This document shows positions 1-33,300 of a stretch of DNA of 64,000 nucleotides, one piece after another. The notes under the pieces were generated by a model that was not told where the DNA came from, ran no database searches, and saw only the letters and a list, made by a program, of their open reading frames with translations. Every line of letters begins with the position of its first letter. Position 1 is the stretch's first letter. A program made the position numbers and the translations under genes. The DNA is from Anseranas semipalmata (taxonomy: Eukaryota; Chordata; Aves; Anseriformes; Anseranatidae), in contig VXAA01005193.1 in the NCBI GenBank assembly GCA_013399115.1, positions 336,642 through 400,641 of the forward strand, read 5' to 3'.

Positions 1-1679
1 TAGTGAGTACTACATTATGTCCTGTGGGAAGTAAATTGTTAAAATACAATTTTAGAAACAAAATCTCTTCTTAAATTGTTCTATAGCTTTTGACATATCC
101 TAACCCTAATTTAATATAAAATATTCAATTAGGAGAACATACATGACTCTAAAATAACACTAACTAAAAGTTGGGTTGCAAGACTTTTTGTAAAATGGAA
201 ACAAAATTTCTATTTATTATTTTTGCCTTGGATAGAGAAAGCTCTGAAGCCCTTACCTGCTTTTAAGTCCCAGTTGATTTCTGGCACTGACAGGTATATT
301 TATTGTGTTCGTGAACTGGGAAGAAGATTTGTGAACTTCTTAAAGCAAGAGCTTCTTTCTGTTTGGCTGCAAGGATTTGCTGTAGCCCAGTGATGTCACC
401 AGACTTTTCATTTCAACAGTGAGATTGTTAGTGTAGATAAAAGTGACTGTGTAGATATACCTTAGACAACTCAAGTCTGTAAGAAGTTCATCACTTTCAA
501 CTCTTTCTGGTTTCAGTGAGGAGCAAGTTCTCAAAGGCTCCAAGTTTAGTTAAGTCTTCCAAATTGCTGTGTTTGGCAAGTTCTACTACTGCTTAATAAC
601 GTTAAACAAAACCCTTCTCTTCATTTTAGACCTATCTCATTTCACCTCATCTATTTTGGAATTCAATTTCTCCCAGCTAGCTTACTGGTTTTTGTCATGT
701 CATCCAAAAATATGTTTTTTTTTTTATTGTTGTTGGTCACAGGCTATGAATATATGCAGCAGTCATGAGTATAAATAACTTGTGAATTATTTTTCCAGTA
801 TTTCAGATATGTACTGGAGTTGGGGTGAATATTTTGTTGCTTTGTTTGAAGGTTTGTAACTGTGTAACTACACCATTACAATATACTTGTAGAAATGGTG
901 AAATAATGTTTCATTCATTTCAGTCATTATGACATTTCCTGATTTCTGAGTGCTTAACCACAGTCAAGATATGTTAAATAATGTTAAATGCTAAAATGCT
1001 AATTTTCTCAGTGTTGGTTGACGTAGGTTTTGTTACGTGTTTTCAGTTGCACGGGGTAACTTTACCATTGTATCTCAGGTGTTGAATTCTCTTTTATTTT
1101 GCATTTTGAGTGTAATTTATACAATGCAGTTGTTATTAGTTACTATTGTTTTTACAGGAGGGACTAAATTCCACAATTAAAAACTTAAAAACCTGTTGAA
1201 CTAGAATTCTGCAAAAACATGATTAAAGACAACAAAGTTCATTTCCCAGAACGGTTCATAAGCTGAAATCAAGATACCACTGTGGAGTTAGCAGGCAACA
1301 GGAAAGAACAGGAGCAGGAAAATGAGTGAAACCACAGAAGAACATGGTTAATTGTTATGTTTAAACCGGATAGAGCTATAAATGCCGCTCTTGGTATAAG
1401 TGAATAGAAATTATTCAATTGTCAGGGCTTCATTTACACAGGAAAAAATGATGGTTATGTATAGATATATTTTAAAATTGACTTCAGTGCTATAACCTCT
1501 TGAACAGTAATGTATTTCACCTATTATCTTTGTTACTTAGTTTGACAGCATTGATTATGTTTCTAAGTAAAAGTAGGGACAGATGGATAAAGCCCTGTAG
1601 CCCAATGTGCTTTTTGTTCAGGTACCACATGTGAGCTGTATCTGCATAATTGAATGCACGTGAGATTTGTTTGTGAAGT
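1..1679. other. Downstream flank of SPI1, no gene recognised
   Basis: AT-rich sequence without a splice-bounded or conserved open frame on either strand. In human the next gene on this side is MYBPC3; I looked for a MYBPC3-like first exon and saw none. Confidence 0.5.
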
Positions 1680-2196
1680 AATCATTTATTATGCAAACAC
1701 TAGGACTTCATTATATCAAATTTTATTAAATATGTACATGTTATTACTATTTAAAAGAATGAGTATCATTCCAAGATCTGCAAACTTCTCTCTAGCCTTG
1801 AGAGCTGCGGCAGAGCCTGTATTAATGCTAGTTTGAAAGCTGTAAGCTAATGCAGTGTCACTGTGAATGACACAGCACCACCTTTGAAGGCAAAACTTCA
1901 TCAGCTGTATTCTTTAGTTACAATACAATCAAAAAATCTTTCCTGACAATAATATATTTGTACATTGTTTAAATTTCCCAACTCTGTCCAACTTGTAGGA
2001 TGGAAGCAAAGAATTCTGTCACGTTTAGGATTCTCAGATGCTGAAGAAGGGAATTCGTACCAGAAACATCTGATGGCAAAGGCCCTTTAAAGGCAGAGAA
2101 GGGGGCACAGGAAGCAAAGAGAAAGATGCGTCCATCTACTCTGCTGTTATCCAGCCAGGAGGTCTTAATATTTTTCTTGCTTAGGGTCCCATGGCC
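1680..2196 (-). other. SPI1: Probable SPI1 3' UTR with candidate poly(A) signals
   Basis: Sequence immediately downstream of the SPI1 stop on the minus strand. Two minus-strand AATAAA hexamers occur at 1722-1727 and 1685-1690, about 470 and 510 nt after the stop, a plausible 3' UTR length. No strong GU-rich downstream element is obvious, so the cleavage site is uncertain. Confidence 0.4.
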
Positions 2197-20918
<18,722 letters not shown>

Positions 20919-20995
20919 TCAGCCAACTTCTGAGTGAATTTTTCTTAATTCAGTTTTCAAACATCCAGAACAACTGGCTTGAAAAATCACATGAA

Positions 20996-21050
20996 ACAGC
21001 AACAACAACAACAAAAAAAAAAAACAACAAAAGAAAGAAAAAAAGAACAA
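20996..21050. repeat. A-rich (CAA)n low-complexity tract
   Basis: CAACAACAACAAC followed by an A12 run, then AAAGAAAG-type sequence, about 80 bp upstream of the SPI1 ATG. On the sense (minus) strand it is a (GTT)n/T-rich tract within the probable leader or core promoter. Confidence 0.8.
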
Positions 21051-21179
21051 AAGTGAGATCCCTGGACCCTGTGAAGTCCCTTTGCAGTGGTGGATCTCAA
21101 GATAGGAGAACGACCCTAACCAGTTTTCATAGTTTCATAGCCCTAATAGGTTCTGAGGTGAACTTCTTCCCGAGTTGTA

Positions 21180-21320
21180 TTTGAAGTTCCTGATTTTATC
21201 AAATGTCTGTAGAAGGGAGATAGCCCTTGTGTCTATCAGTGCGCTGTGACATCACAGCTCTTAGCCAGTTTGCATAAATCTCATTTCAGGGAGCTGCGGC
21301 ACTCTAACAGGAAGTCTGCC
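21180..21320 (-). promoter_or_regulatory. SPI1: Candidate SPI1 promoter (ETS, octamer-like, CRE-like, GATA motifs)
   Basis: About 260-400 bp upstream of the SPI1 ATG, reading on the minus strand, there are in order: an ETS core (AACAGGAAGT at 21306-21315 on plus), a 7/8 octamer match ATGCAAAC (21268-21275), a CRE-like TGACATCA (21247-21254), a GATA core (21196-21200) and another GGAA core (21185-21193). Mammalian PU.1 promoters are TATA-less and use octamer, ETS/PU.1 and GATA sites, so the composition fits. The transcription start is not visible, and a (GTT)n/T-rich stretch (20998-21050) would lie in the leader if it starts here. Confidence 0.5.
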
Positions 21321-21399
21321 CCGAGCCAGATCTGCCATGGGCAGGTGCTTACTGTATAATCAGCAACCCAGAGCCTGTGCCTGCTACCAATAAACAAGC

Positions 21400-24300
21400 A
21401 TACGGGTACAGTGTGCTGTGGAAGACTGTGTTCTTCCCACTGTGGAGGAACCATAATGATGGTGCTGCTCTCTGGTTTAATGATGATAGAGCCTGACAGC
21501 TTCTGTGAGGATAGTGTAGTGGCATAGACTTGCTTTAATAATAGTCCTGTGTTGGAATTAGGTGGCAGTACTTAGCAGAAGGAAAGAAAAAAAAAAGTAT
21601 GCAGTTTCAAGTACGCAGTCTTAAGTTTCTACAACACACTTAATTTTTTTCTACAAAAATAGTGTTTTACAGAAACTGAGCCCACGAGACTTTCTTCATA
21701 AACTTTGCTATAGAGCAAAATGATTCAGTGAAAGATACTGAGTCCACTTATTTGTTTCTTGTGATTTCTTTTCTTTTCTAGGTACTGCAAGGAGAAAGCA
21801 AGTGGGAGAAAGGAGAAAGCATTACATGCCCCATATGATGGGTTTACTTCTCATAGAAGAGTACCTTTAACAGTGAGTAGAGAACAAGATTTGTAGACTT
21901 GTGTCTGAACGGTCAGACACTGAATTTTCACGTAGAGATTTTTCTTCAGCTCTTTCCACACGTTTTTTCCCACTTTTACTTGCTACTGCTTTGGCTACAC
22001 TGAATGCGTGCCCTTCGTACCAAGGTTCAGGCAGGGGCAGTGACAGGGGCGAGTGGGTCACAGTACAGGATGCGGAGGGGAGAACTCTCTCATTCTGCAA
22101 AATGTCTTCTTGCTTTGCATTTAGTTACTAATATCTTGGAAAAGTGAAGTTCCTTTGTCTGGGTTGTTCCCCTTCAATGTATGCCCATGTGCCACAGGTT
22201 CTGCTTTTGAAAGTAGCCTGTTCACCACTCACCTGGGTCTATGTGTGAGGGGGAATTTCAGCCACTACAGACTTCCTCCCTTGTACACTGGTAAAACCAG
22301 AGGCCACTCACAAGTTCCTCTCATTCCCCACCCTAAGGAACCCAACAAGCAAACCATATTAACAATTGGATAAGATCAAGAACATGATGGAAGATTAACT
22401 CCTGAAGCCCCAGACTGAATTTCACCAGCATTAGTTGATAAATAGGCATTTAATTCATATTTTACTGCTACCATGAAATCTTGACATTAAGCTAGAAATA
22501 AGCAAACTGCTAAACAGTCCACTTCTGTCTCTGAGATGATTCTCAAATCTGCTTTTGGATGAAAGCCTGAAGTGATCAAATCCACCTGGGGGAACAGGAG
22601 AGAGACAAAGTACAGTCCTGATGATAAAATTCAGTGAAAACAGAACAGAAGGGAGTGAACAATAGGATTCACAACCTTAAAGTGAGTCACTCGACACTGG
22701 GTTATAAAAGTAATTGTGGAAGTTGTATGTGTATTAAAAAGACTGTTCTGATATGCTATCTGATATGCTATCAGATTCTCAAGATGCTGAAAGATACCTT
22801 AAGCAGCTACTGGAAGGTTTAAAAGTAGTGTTTTACACAGAGAGTCTTCTATTAAAGTGGAATGTAGCTATATTTAATACACTGGAGGATATTTCAGCAC
22901 TGTCCCTTAGCACAGGAAATTACCTAATAAGGATAGATATTTTGCACCAGCCTTACTGCACTCAGGGAAAGCTAGATTACCAACATTATCAACATTAACA
23001 ACTGTGTCTAAGATATGAGTGATCATAAACACATGAAGCTTATCAACATAAATCATCAAATTGATTCTCTGTATAATGAATTAGAATAAAACAATCGGCC
23101 ATAAAGCTTGAGGAACTGCAAAAAGTCCAGAAGTTGAATAAGCTTCCTAGGAAGGAGAGAATCTCCATAAATGGAAATGCTAAAAGTTAAACAAAATGCT
23201 CATTTATACTATTATAGCTATATAGAAACATCACCAGTAGCAATCTCGCTAAAATTCAGCATAGGTGACTTTCTTGCTGTTGGATATAACTGGTATTTTA
23301 TCCTATGTTTGTCATCACTGAATCTTCTCATTCCTAAAGGAAGGCCTAGTAGAGGAAATGCTCTTGGCCCAGATCCTTGCAGTACTTTATTAGATGATTT
23401 ACATGCAGAACAAGAGGTTAAGTTACCAAACAATTGTATTGTAGAAAACTGATTTCCAGAGACATATGATGTGAACTGCTTCAAAAAGGCTTTTGAAGCA
23501 GGGCAGGGATCCTTCTCCATGATGGGAATTTGGAGAACTGGAGAAAAACCTGCTGAGCTGAAAGATTAAGTTTCTGAAAACACTTAATGTTCATATTAAT
23601 CTGAGATATTTTCCCTGTAAGCATCACCTCACTGTGTGCAGCTTTTTGAAGCAGTTCCTCTCCTACCTCTACCTATTTATTCTTCAAGCTATTTCTAACC
23701 ACAAGCTACCAAAGCAAAAAGGTTTCAGCTTGCAGCCACATCACAGAGAGGTCCCTTTACCTCAAACCTTGCTTGGTGCTCAGAAGGTAATTTTTCTCCC
23801 TGCTAAAACCACATACAACATCACTCATCCTGAAGCCTTTTAATCAGAAACAGGTGTTTACATAGATTCTGCTACTGAGTTTGCTTGTAACAGTAAGACA
23901 AGATCTCTAAACAAGAGATTCCTTGTATCTTCCATATTCTTCCCAGAGCTATGTTTTCCGTTGAACTTGTTTTATCTAGAGGTGATGTAGCTTGTGGGTC
24001 TTCTAAGACTGAATATCCATTCAGGCAACATGAAGGTTACCCTCTTCTCTTAAAAGAGCTTTTGGGTCTCTCTGACTGTGGAAAGCGTTGGGTTTAGACC
24101 TGTAGAGCACAATCCTCTCCATTTAACTCCTCATTACATATACCACTACTGAGATGAAGATACGAGCTGAAGTCTTTGTTGCATTTTTCCATAATGAAAG
24201 AGTAGGAGAAAGAAAATGGCTGCTGCAAGTTACTGGCTGAGAAGAATTTGTTGCCATTTGTTCTCATGTGGAGCTTCACCTTTGGATCCTTAACAGTCTG

Positions 24301-27300
24301 AATGTAGACTCCACTGAAATATGTGCTCCTTGTTCCAATGTGATCAATCTCTCACTGATGTTCCTTTGTGAGACCCATGGGTTTATTGCTATGGATATGC
24401 TTGAACAAAGACTTTTCCTGGCTATATGGGCATCCCCTCCTAGAACTGATGTAGTTTGTGGTGGCAAAAATTTGATTTTGACGGTCCAGCTTTCATGAGT
24501 TCCTGTATGTAACTGCATTTGTCCACTTTTGCAGTGGGAAATGTCATAAAAATGTCATTAAAATATCATGGTCTTAACTGACTTCACTATATGGGCAAAG
24601 ATTTTCAAGTGTAGACTGGACTAAATCCAAATCAGAATGAAGATAACCAAGATAACCATTTTCTTTGGGAGAAAGAGAAATAATTTGGGTATGTATTAAT
24701 CCAAAAAACTTTTTTTTTTTTTAGGAAATATATTATGATATGCAATCACTTGCACTAATGAAAAGCACTTCATTTATCATTTTATTAGTAACTTTTAAAC
24801 TGTCCATAAAGCAGAATTCAGCAAAGTAGAGAATATTCCATTGGCAATTTATACATCTTCAAGATCTGCTCGCATCACAGCTACATTTGATTATTTTCTG
24901 TATATGGAAAAACTTGTTTTGGCTTTCAGGCATGTTCAAACAGATAAAAGATTTGATGTTATTTTTTAATGGTCTTCTGCATTCTGCAGGCAGCAGATTT
25001 TCAATTTACACATTCCTGCTCATTTATAGTCATCCAATCTCTCAAGATTTTTGTATCATTTCAAACAATTAAAATGTAAGAGTGCTCTAATGCCATCTAC
25101 TCTTGAAGTCTACCTTCCAGAATCAGTTGCATCAGTAAGATGCAAGCAGTAATGTTTAATATCCCCGCGTAGATTTATGCCTTGAACCTACTGTCCAATC
25201 TCGTTTCCATTTAAATTCATCTGTTAGTTTCTGTGAGGTTTCCCCCCAAATCAGATACTTTAATAGTCAGAATTAAACTATAAAGATGAGGTGCATCTGG
25301 GATGTGGCTCAATAAGGGCATATCTGTAAAGAGAACCTTGTTGTTGCTGAAGACTCAAAAACCACCCTGTGTCTGCTTTGGGGTGATGTCACTTCAGGCT
25401 GGCTCTAGTCTAATTCCATGGACTGAAGTCCCATCTGCAGTTGGAATCCTGAGCTGCATCTTCCAGTTCACTTTCATCTGAATGAATCCAGTTTGTGAGC
25501 TCTAAAACTGCTCTCTGGTGCAATTTTTTTTTTTTTTTTAAAGTGCAGTAAGTGGGAAGGATTAGGAGATTCATTTTAGAAATGCACTTACAATCTGAAC
25601 TAAAATGCTGATCTAGACCAACCATTAGGATTCTTTTGCTGGGTCTGTAGGGACTTCTACAAGCTGTATCAGAATATCTCTGCTATGTGAAATTTGATTT
25701 GGATATTTAGGTAACAGTTGTGTTTTGAGAATGCAGCTGTATCTGGGAAGATGGTTTTCCACACTTGCATCTTGTTAAGTTTGTATCTCTGGGAGTAATC
25801 TCCCAGAATTCAAAAGAGAAAAGCACTATTCACAGATCCCCAATTCTTTAGGTAGATGGTGGGTTACAACTGTACTTCCTGTTCTCTGCCATCACTTTCA
25901 CAAGGACTTTGTGTCTGGAATTTTGCATAAACAGAAGAACTGAAGCACGGGAAGCCAGTGCTCTGTACATCCTCACAGGAGGCATTTGACTGTATAAGAG
26001 GTGGAACGTGCATGCAAGCCCCATGCTACAGCTTTATGTGACTTTTATATGACTAGGACAGGTGTGTATGACTTGTATATGACAAACTCTGTAGCATATT
26101 ATAGAGACTTTTTTCTTACAGAAGCAGTTACTGATAAGGAAAATTATGTTTGAATTAATTTATTTTTGATTCTTTTGTAACGTTAAACCACTTTTACTAT
26201 AAGAAATTAAGTCATATGCAGTTAGATTATTTAGTCTTCATTTTTGCTTTCTTGCCTGTGGAGCTTTTTGGGTGCCTTGAAATCTGCAGGGGAAGGTAAA
26301 AATCTAACATCTTTCACTAATCTTCTGGTAGAAAAAGTTAACAGTTTAGAGGTAAGTAGATCCATCTTAAGCTGTTCAGTTTTTTAGAACAACAATTTGC
26401 TTACTGCTTTGACAAAGGTTACATCAACCATGTAAAGACTGCAGGTCTGCTGAAGGAGTTGACCATTTTCTTGTTTGGTTGTAGATGTTTTGCTCTGTAT
26501 TTTGGGACTATATTTTTATAAAGTTGTTCCGCTAACAATATCTAGATTGATAGTGTATTTCCTCCCTGCCGTTGTTCTCATGGCTACAACTACTGGTCTT
26601 CTAACTTGGCATTTTTTTTATTGCAAACAGTTTTCTGTACCTCCAGTTCAGTATTTAACTGTACTGAACTGTATTTAAGTCTACTTCTTGCTGTGCCAGA
26701 AGTATTACATAACAGTACAGTAATTGAACAAAGACTAGGGAGGACCAGATTTGTGAAGAGACTTAAAAGGACTTCAAAACTTGTTTTTGATGTGGTAATT
26801 CAGAGGAATTTAGCGTAGAAATATAAAAGAGAGCATTTGAACAGTATTTTGATCCCCCCTGACGCCAGAGGAAGGAGAGAAAAGGAAAAAAATAGTCTGA
26901 AGACAGCAAGCTCAGGGAGAAGAGACTGCCGTAGTTCAGGCTACTGGAGGGTGAGAGTTTAGGCAATGAAAGGAAAGTGAAAAAGTTTGATCTTACAGGT
27001 GTCCTGCAAGAGGAAGCTGCACATCCTTGATAAAGCCTGCTTGTGTAGATTGGCATAGTGTCAGAGACAACACCCACATTATAGTGAGAGTAAGAAGAAT
27101 AGCTTTGCTAAAAGAAGGAGGTAGAAGGGAAGGAAAAATGAGAGGTTTTGCTTTGCCATGTTATATTAGTGGAAGCAGTGAAACATTTTAAAGAATGTTG
27201 CAGAAGAATATGCCAAGAGCTATAGATGCATCTCAGAAAATGAAACTATCTTCCCATTTTAGGAGAAGAGACCTCCACGGATCAGATCAAATTAACAGTG

Positions 27301-30300
27301 TGGAGAGTCTAAGGTCTCATGACTAGGAAGATTTTGTTCCAGAGCAAGATGTACATTGTGGGAGTGCAAAGGAGCAGAATGCTCTGGATGTTAAATGCTT
27401 GTGTGTGGCTGAAAGGGAAAAAGGGAAAGAGGAACTTGGGGTATCTTAGTGTGTACGACTGGATCAATTCACAATAATTCCCAGAAGGAGTTAAACATTT
27501 TCTGGGGTTAAAGTGAATCAGAATCTGCACACTGTGTGTTGGAAATTCCCTAAATGATTTCAGTGGTCATTAAGAAAAGGGAAATGGTTCTTTTCTGAGT
27601 AGGAGATGGTAGGAGACAGAGGAGTAGACACCAAAACAGAGTCACAGCTGAGTATTTATAACTCAGCTGACTGTCCCCACGTTGCAGGATTCCTGCCAGC
27701 TGAGAAGGGGACAGACTTTCCCAATGGCTTTGTCTGTTGAGAGAGGTCTTTTTACTAATAGCCAACTGCTAACAGAATAGATTGAGATAGTTACAGTTCT
27801 GTTAGGAATACTGTGCGCAGTTACTTACAGCGTGGGCACATATAAATAAAGCTGCTGACAAAAAGTGCTTTGCTGATAAATGGAGCTTCATCTCTTCTGC
27901 AGTCACCTTATTCCCACTGCTATAACCCTTGGCTTGCTCAAGTTTTTTGCCTCTTCAGTCACAGACCTCACCACATACAAAACCTTAACTGTTTATTTTA
28001 AATTTAATTCAAATACTGTATTGTGTATTTAAAACAGTGACTAAATTTAACATAGTTGATAGTTGCAGCATATTATTACCAATGTTATTGGTTTTGTTTA
28101 ATTCAGTAATACATACTGAACATACATACATTGAATTTAGTTTAACTAGTACAAGTACTGTGTTTAGACCTATATTTTCCAGTCATGATTTAGTGACTTT
28201 TCAGCTCATGGTTTATAGGCTTCAGCAAGTCCATGGAGTATTTCTGAAGGATCTGAGAAAAAGTAACAAAAAGTTATCAGTGGGCCTAAACTGTCAATGT
28301 AAATTCCGTGTATGTTTGCATCTACATGGAAACATTTTAGAGATCTTCAAGTAAAAGCGCTTTTGAACTCTGTGACCAAGTGGAACCTACTGACTTTCTT
28401 TTCTTTGTGTAGCTTTTCTTATGAGCAGCATTTGCCTCCAGCCAAGATCTTGCTATCATCCCCGAATCACTGACTGGGTGTAAGATTTCTGCTGTCTTGA
28501 GAAGAAGTATAAAGCATCTGTCCCAAGTTAGCACCCACATTTTTCTCCACCAAACCAATGGTAAAATTTGCTTTTGGTGCAGCAGGTAGAGGAGTGCTAG
28601 TGCTGCTCATCTCACTGTCCCAACCCACCGTGTTTCCCCAGCCCTGCTCCTATTCCTCCTCATGGTTGCTTCTGCCTCCTTTCGTAGTAATCCCTCCTTG
28701 ATTCTATGGCTAGATGAAGTTTTTTCACTCTTTTTTCATGCAACCATAGTGTTTCTAGACAGCACTCTACTCACCCATCCACGCTGTCTCCAGTGTTAAA
28801 GATGTCTGAGGTATTGTAGAGGATTCCTCTACAAATGAAGATCTTCTTAGTATTGCTTTTTGCTTCACAGCAAATGTTCTGGTCATGATATCACTTTGTA
28901 TGTTCAGTGCAGATTATTGTCAACCTAGAATAACTGCATTACTGACCGCCCTGCCATGGTTTAACCTTCCAGAGGCCATCACTCCCATGTGCATTGCAGA
29001 GAAGTTCTTTACTACTTGTTTATGGGAATGCATTTTAGTTTATGCTACTTAACTGCTTATGTCTAGTGCAAAATTCTGCTTTGTACTGAATATTCGTGAA
29101 TATGCAGAGCTCTTTGAGTGTTTTGGAATGAAAATGATGGCGGTGTGTACAGAGCTTAAAGCAAATCCGGTGTGCAATTAAACAGAAACCCACAGCAGTA
29201 GCTGCTGGACTGAGCTCACCATGTAGTTTCCAAACAAGCTGACAGCAGTAGGAATCGTGGTTTATAAAAAGCTGCCAGCAGTGCTGAGCTGGTGAAGAGA
29301 AAGAGGAAGCTACAACGGGAAAGAGAAAAAAAAGCACAACCAAAGGCAACTTCACTTCTCTGCCTTTACTGTTTTTAAATAGATTTGGCTCTAAGTTGCT
29401 GGTGGTGGTGCTGTGAAGAACAGCGATAACCTCACAAACTGAGAGCCCAACAATATTTATCTCTTTCTGAACACCACACCTGCAAATTGGCGCCCAGCTC
29501 TAAGGGACTTCTGTGTATTTTCGTGCATAGGTGTGAGAATCTGTGTATGTATATAAGTATGAATATACACCATGTTACCAAAGCTATTGCTCAATAGCAT
29601 GCCAGTAAATAAGAGTTTACTAGAACAGCTTTTGCCATTTTAATCCTCCTTTGCAGTATGATGAGCTAGCTTCCTAAGCTTGTTTTCTGGTGTTCCCATC
29701 CACTTCAGGCTGTGGATTTCACTTTATTCCTCTTGTCCTAGGAAAAGTGAAATACTGCTTCTCATCCTCAAACTACCAGTAGCAGGAAATCATCTGAGAC
29801 ACTATTGACTGAATCATCTTGTACTGGATGTTAGGAGTATGGGAAGGTGCTCTTGAAGAGTTCAACTGGGAACAGGGGCACAGACTGACTCCTTTCACTT
29901 TGGGAAGGAGGTCTAGCTGATCGGAGGTTCTCTATCCAGAAGGCAAGCCTCCTCCTGTTCGGTTTTATCTTGGGTCCTATTACAAGTGCTAAGCCAGGCA
30001 ATGGAAGGTATGCCACACCAGAGGGAGAGTGTAACTGGATAGCTGAACCCAGGAAGCAGAGAGAAAAATAATGTGAGAGAGGCTGATGATTAAAATTAGC
30101 TGGATTAGAGACTTCTTTATTTTGTGTCACAGCTTTGATTCATTGTATTTTAGTTGAAAGGATTAACTTTTTGTAGATCTAGTCACAAGAATTTAGGAAG
30201 AAGAAAATGTTGCAGAGGAAAAGAGCTTTGGGATTCCACAGGTTAACTGCATTTTGTGTTACATTGTATAGTTAGCTCCCTGAAAGAAGGACCTAGTAGG

Positions 30301-33300
30301 GACCCTCTGCAGGTTCATTGCTCTAAATCTGAACACAGAAAATGAAAATGAAAACCAGACAAAGATCCCACAAACTGTTTCAGTACCTGTGCTAATCCTC
30401 GGAACAAGGCTGCCAAGGGAACGCCCTAAAAGAATTAGGCATGATCCTTGAGGATAAACTGAGGTGATGTTTAATCTGCCCTAGCTTTACCATTAAACCT
30501 ATATTGTTGCAGTATGGGTCACAACACTAGCCAAGTCTCCTCTGCATGTGGGAGGCAAAGGGCAGTAGCAGAACATATGAATCCCGTGACTTCCCTGGCA
30601 GCTAGAATGCTGAGCATAGTTGTAAAGCATTGTTTAAGTACCCAAACTTTATAGTAATCATTTATTACCCTTTATCACTGACTTTTTGGCACCAAACCTA
30701 CTAGCACATTTGTTTGTAGTGCCTGAGATATTTGTATGTACCAAGGTATTTTCAGTTCTGGTGCAAGAACCATTTAGATTTAGCAAACAGCAATGAGTTG
30801 GTAGTGAGATCTGCAGTGCTCTTTTTTACTTTCTCTCTGAAACACTTGAATATCAAAACTTCAAGAGAGACAAGGCTAAAATTATTTCTGTTCACAAGTT
30901 ATCTCCTGACAATGAAAGGATGGCCTCATGGATATGTGTTCTTCCTCAGAATCTCTATCAATGAACATTCCCTATTTCTTCCCATTCCCATTTTGTGTGA
31001 GGTCAGAAGAGACCAGCATTCTCCTCATGGCCACCATGCGTAGGCTTGGAGAGACACTATGTAGCTCCATTTCCATCCAGCAAATACACTTAGTTCTTTT
31101 GTAATGTGCACAAGTCAGGAATTACTCCCAGTTGCTTTCTGCTATCATGGAAAGAAAGTTTCCTAAGTATTTTTCTGTTTATTCTCATGATTCAGTCAAT
31201 TTGTAGATCAAAAATGGATGCAGCTGTAGAGGTTAGTCAAAAAACCATGATTCCTGAGACTAGACTAGTGAACAGATCCTCAATACCTTCATGGTCATCA
31301 AAGGGTCCCATCAAAGGGGCTAGATCTACTTTCAAAGACATGAGGACAAATTTTTCACCTTGACCCCAAAGCACTATATCTGGAAACTCAGTGGTGGGAA
31401 CATCCCTGATGAAAGATGCTGATTGGAGTGTAAAACATAAATCAGGAAGTCATTATCATGCTGCAGAAAGAAACCCATCATCCAGATAATTTGTCTCAAT
31501 CCTAGGACAATTTTCTCACAAATTCTGTCAGCCAGCAGGGCCTTTCTCTTTTTTTAGCATTTTAGCACACTCCACTGAGGCTAAAACTGTTTTCTCAGCC
31601 TGTCTTAGGTGTATTTCATTTGCGTTACATTACTCTGTGGCCTGACAGAAAGATTGAATGCCAGATTTGGGAGACATTTGCTCGAGAACGTAGAGAGGAC
31701 TCCACTAATCATTTTCCTATCAGTCAGAAATTGCTAATTGGTAATTAGGGAATCCACTTGGAATCAATATCAACAGAGCATCTGAAGTGATTTTAAAGTG
31801 ACTACATAATTCTGCTGTTTCTGATTCTTCTATTTTTGTGTGCGTGGATCTCCAAGCCACTTTCTTCCTTCACATGTTATATGTCTTTTACCAATGAGAT
31901 GTTGGCTTTGTTGTGGAACAAAGTGGCTGTTAGGACTAGGTTCTACTTTTCTTTATTTTCCTTCCAGCTGTATGAGGATAAAGGACACACATTCTGCTCA
32001 ACACCAACTGTTAAACAAAAAATTAAGGCCTCTCACACATACACATGCACCACAAGTAGGACCTACATTCACTAGCCTTGCACAGGTGAGGAATTTTCTT
32101 TCTTTCTTAAAACAGAGCCTCTCCTGCTCTGGACACTGATAAATCCAGAGATGACATATCCCTATATTTTGTGTATATGTTTCAGGGAAGCATGTTTACT
32201 GTCTTTGGACTGGATGGGAAATGCGAGGAATTTCAGGGAAGCATTTCTTCAGCCATTTTTCCCCTTTGTCCAGTTCCCTCAAATTACATATAAAACTGTT
32301 CATAAAATAATCAGAAATATACTTTGCAACAGTTTATTGCTGAGTTTTGCTACTCCTTACATATTTTGCAGCGGCCTTGGTTGTATCTATCTCCAGGATA
32401 TGCTTATGCTCACACATATATACATAGAAGGGAATCAAAGAGGTTTAATCCATGTTAGGAAGGATTTGTATTTTTTTAATAGTTTCTTGTTGCGGTGTTG
32501 AGAGCATATTACTTGTTCTATCAGTTTGATTAGGAAAGAAACCTGAAGAGCAAGAACAAAAATAAGATGAAGAAAAGGACTTTTATTTTTAAAAGTAGTA
32601 GTATCTTTGTACAGGTCTCCTACATTAGCACAAAGTCTTCCTTTTCTTCCATATTCCTTACCTTTTTATCTAAATTTAGAAAGTTACGTATTTGATATTC
32701 ACACACAGTCCACAGTCTTGGTCCTGAGCAGAGAAAAGAGGTTACCTGCAAAATGAGAATTGGACCCTGAATTCCTAACTACCTCCTTCTGAATTGTCAT
32801 CCAGCCCTTCAACTTCTCACAAATATGTTCTTTTATACAGTGATATGAATTTGTTAAATTCTGGGAAATTCTGTCACCGCAACTTTTCCTCTTTAACAGA
32901 CTTAAGATATATCTAACTGATAGCTACAGGCTCAACCTTGTATTCATGCCCGTACCACCAGACCATCTAAAGTAAAAACACTAGTATTATGTCAAAGAAC
33001 AAGACTGCAGACTAGCAGTGTCCAGAGCAGACTCTGCTGATGTCTGTCTCTATGGGAAAGAATAGGGTGCCAGATTGTCCAACACTGTATATGCATGATT
33101 TCCTTAGAAGTCCCACATCCCACACTTTGCTAGTGCAGTCCACAGTGATATTCATCAGTCTGTGTTTATCAAGCCTTGAAGAAGAGAGAAGAAGGATTGT
33201 TTTTAGTTAACTTATTCATGAGCTTCTGCTGGAGCTCAAACCGTGGACACAGTGCATCATCTGTAACTATAATGCAATTTAGAGGCTCCTTCTGTAAAAG

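Noticed and set aside
21122..21145. TTTCATAGTTTCATAG resembling a CR1 terminal repeat
   Set aside because: The adjoining sequence does not continue into CR1 3'-UTR blocks, so two copies of an 8-mer are not enough.
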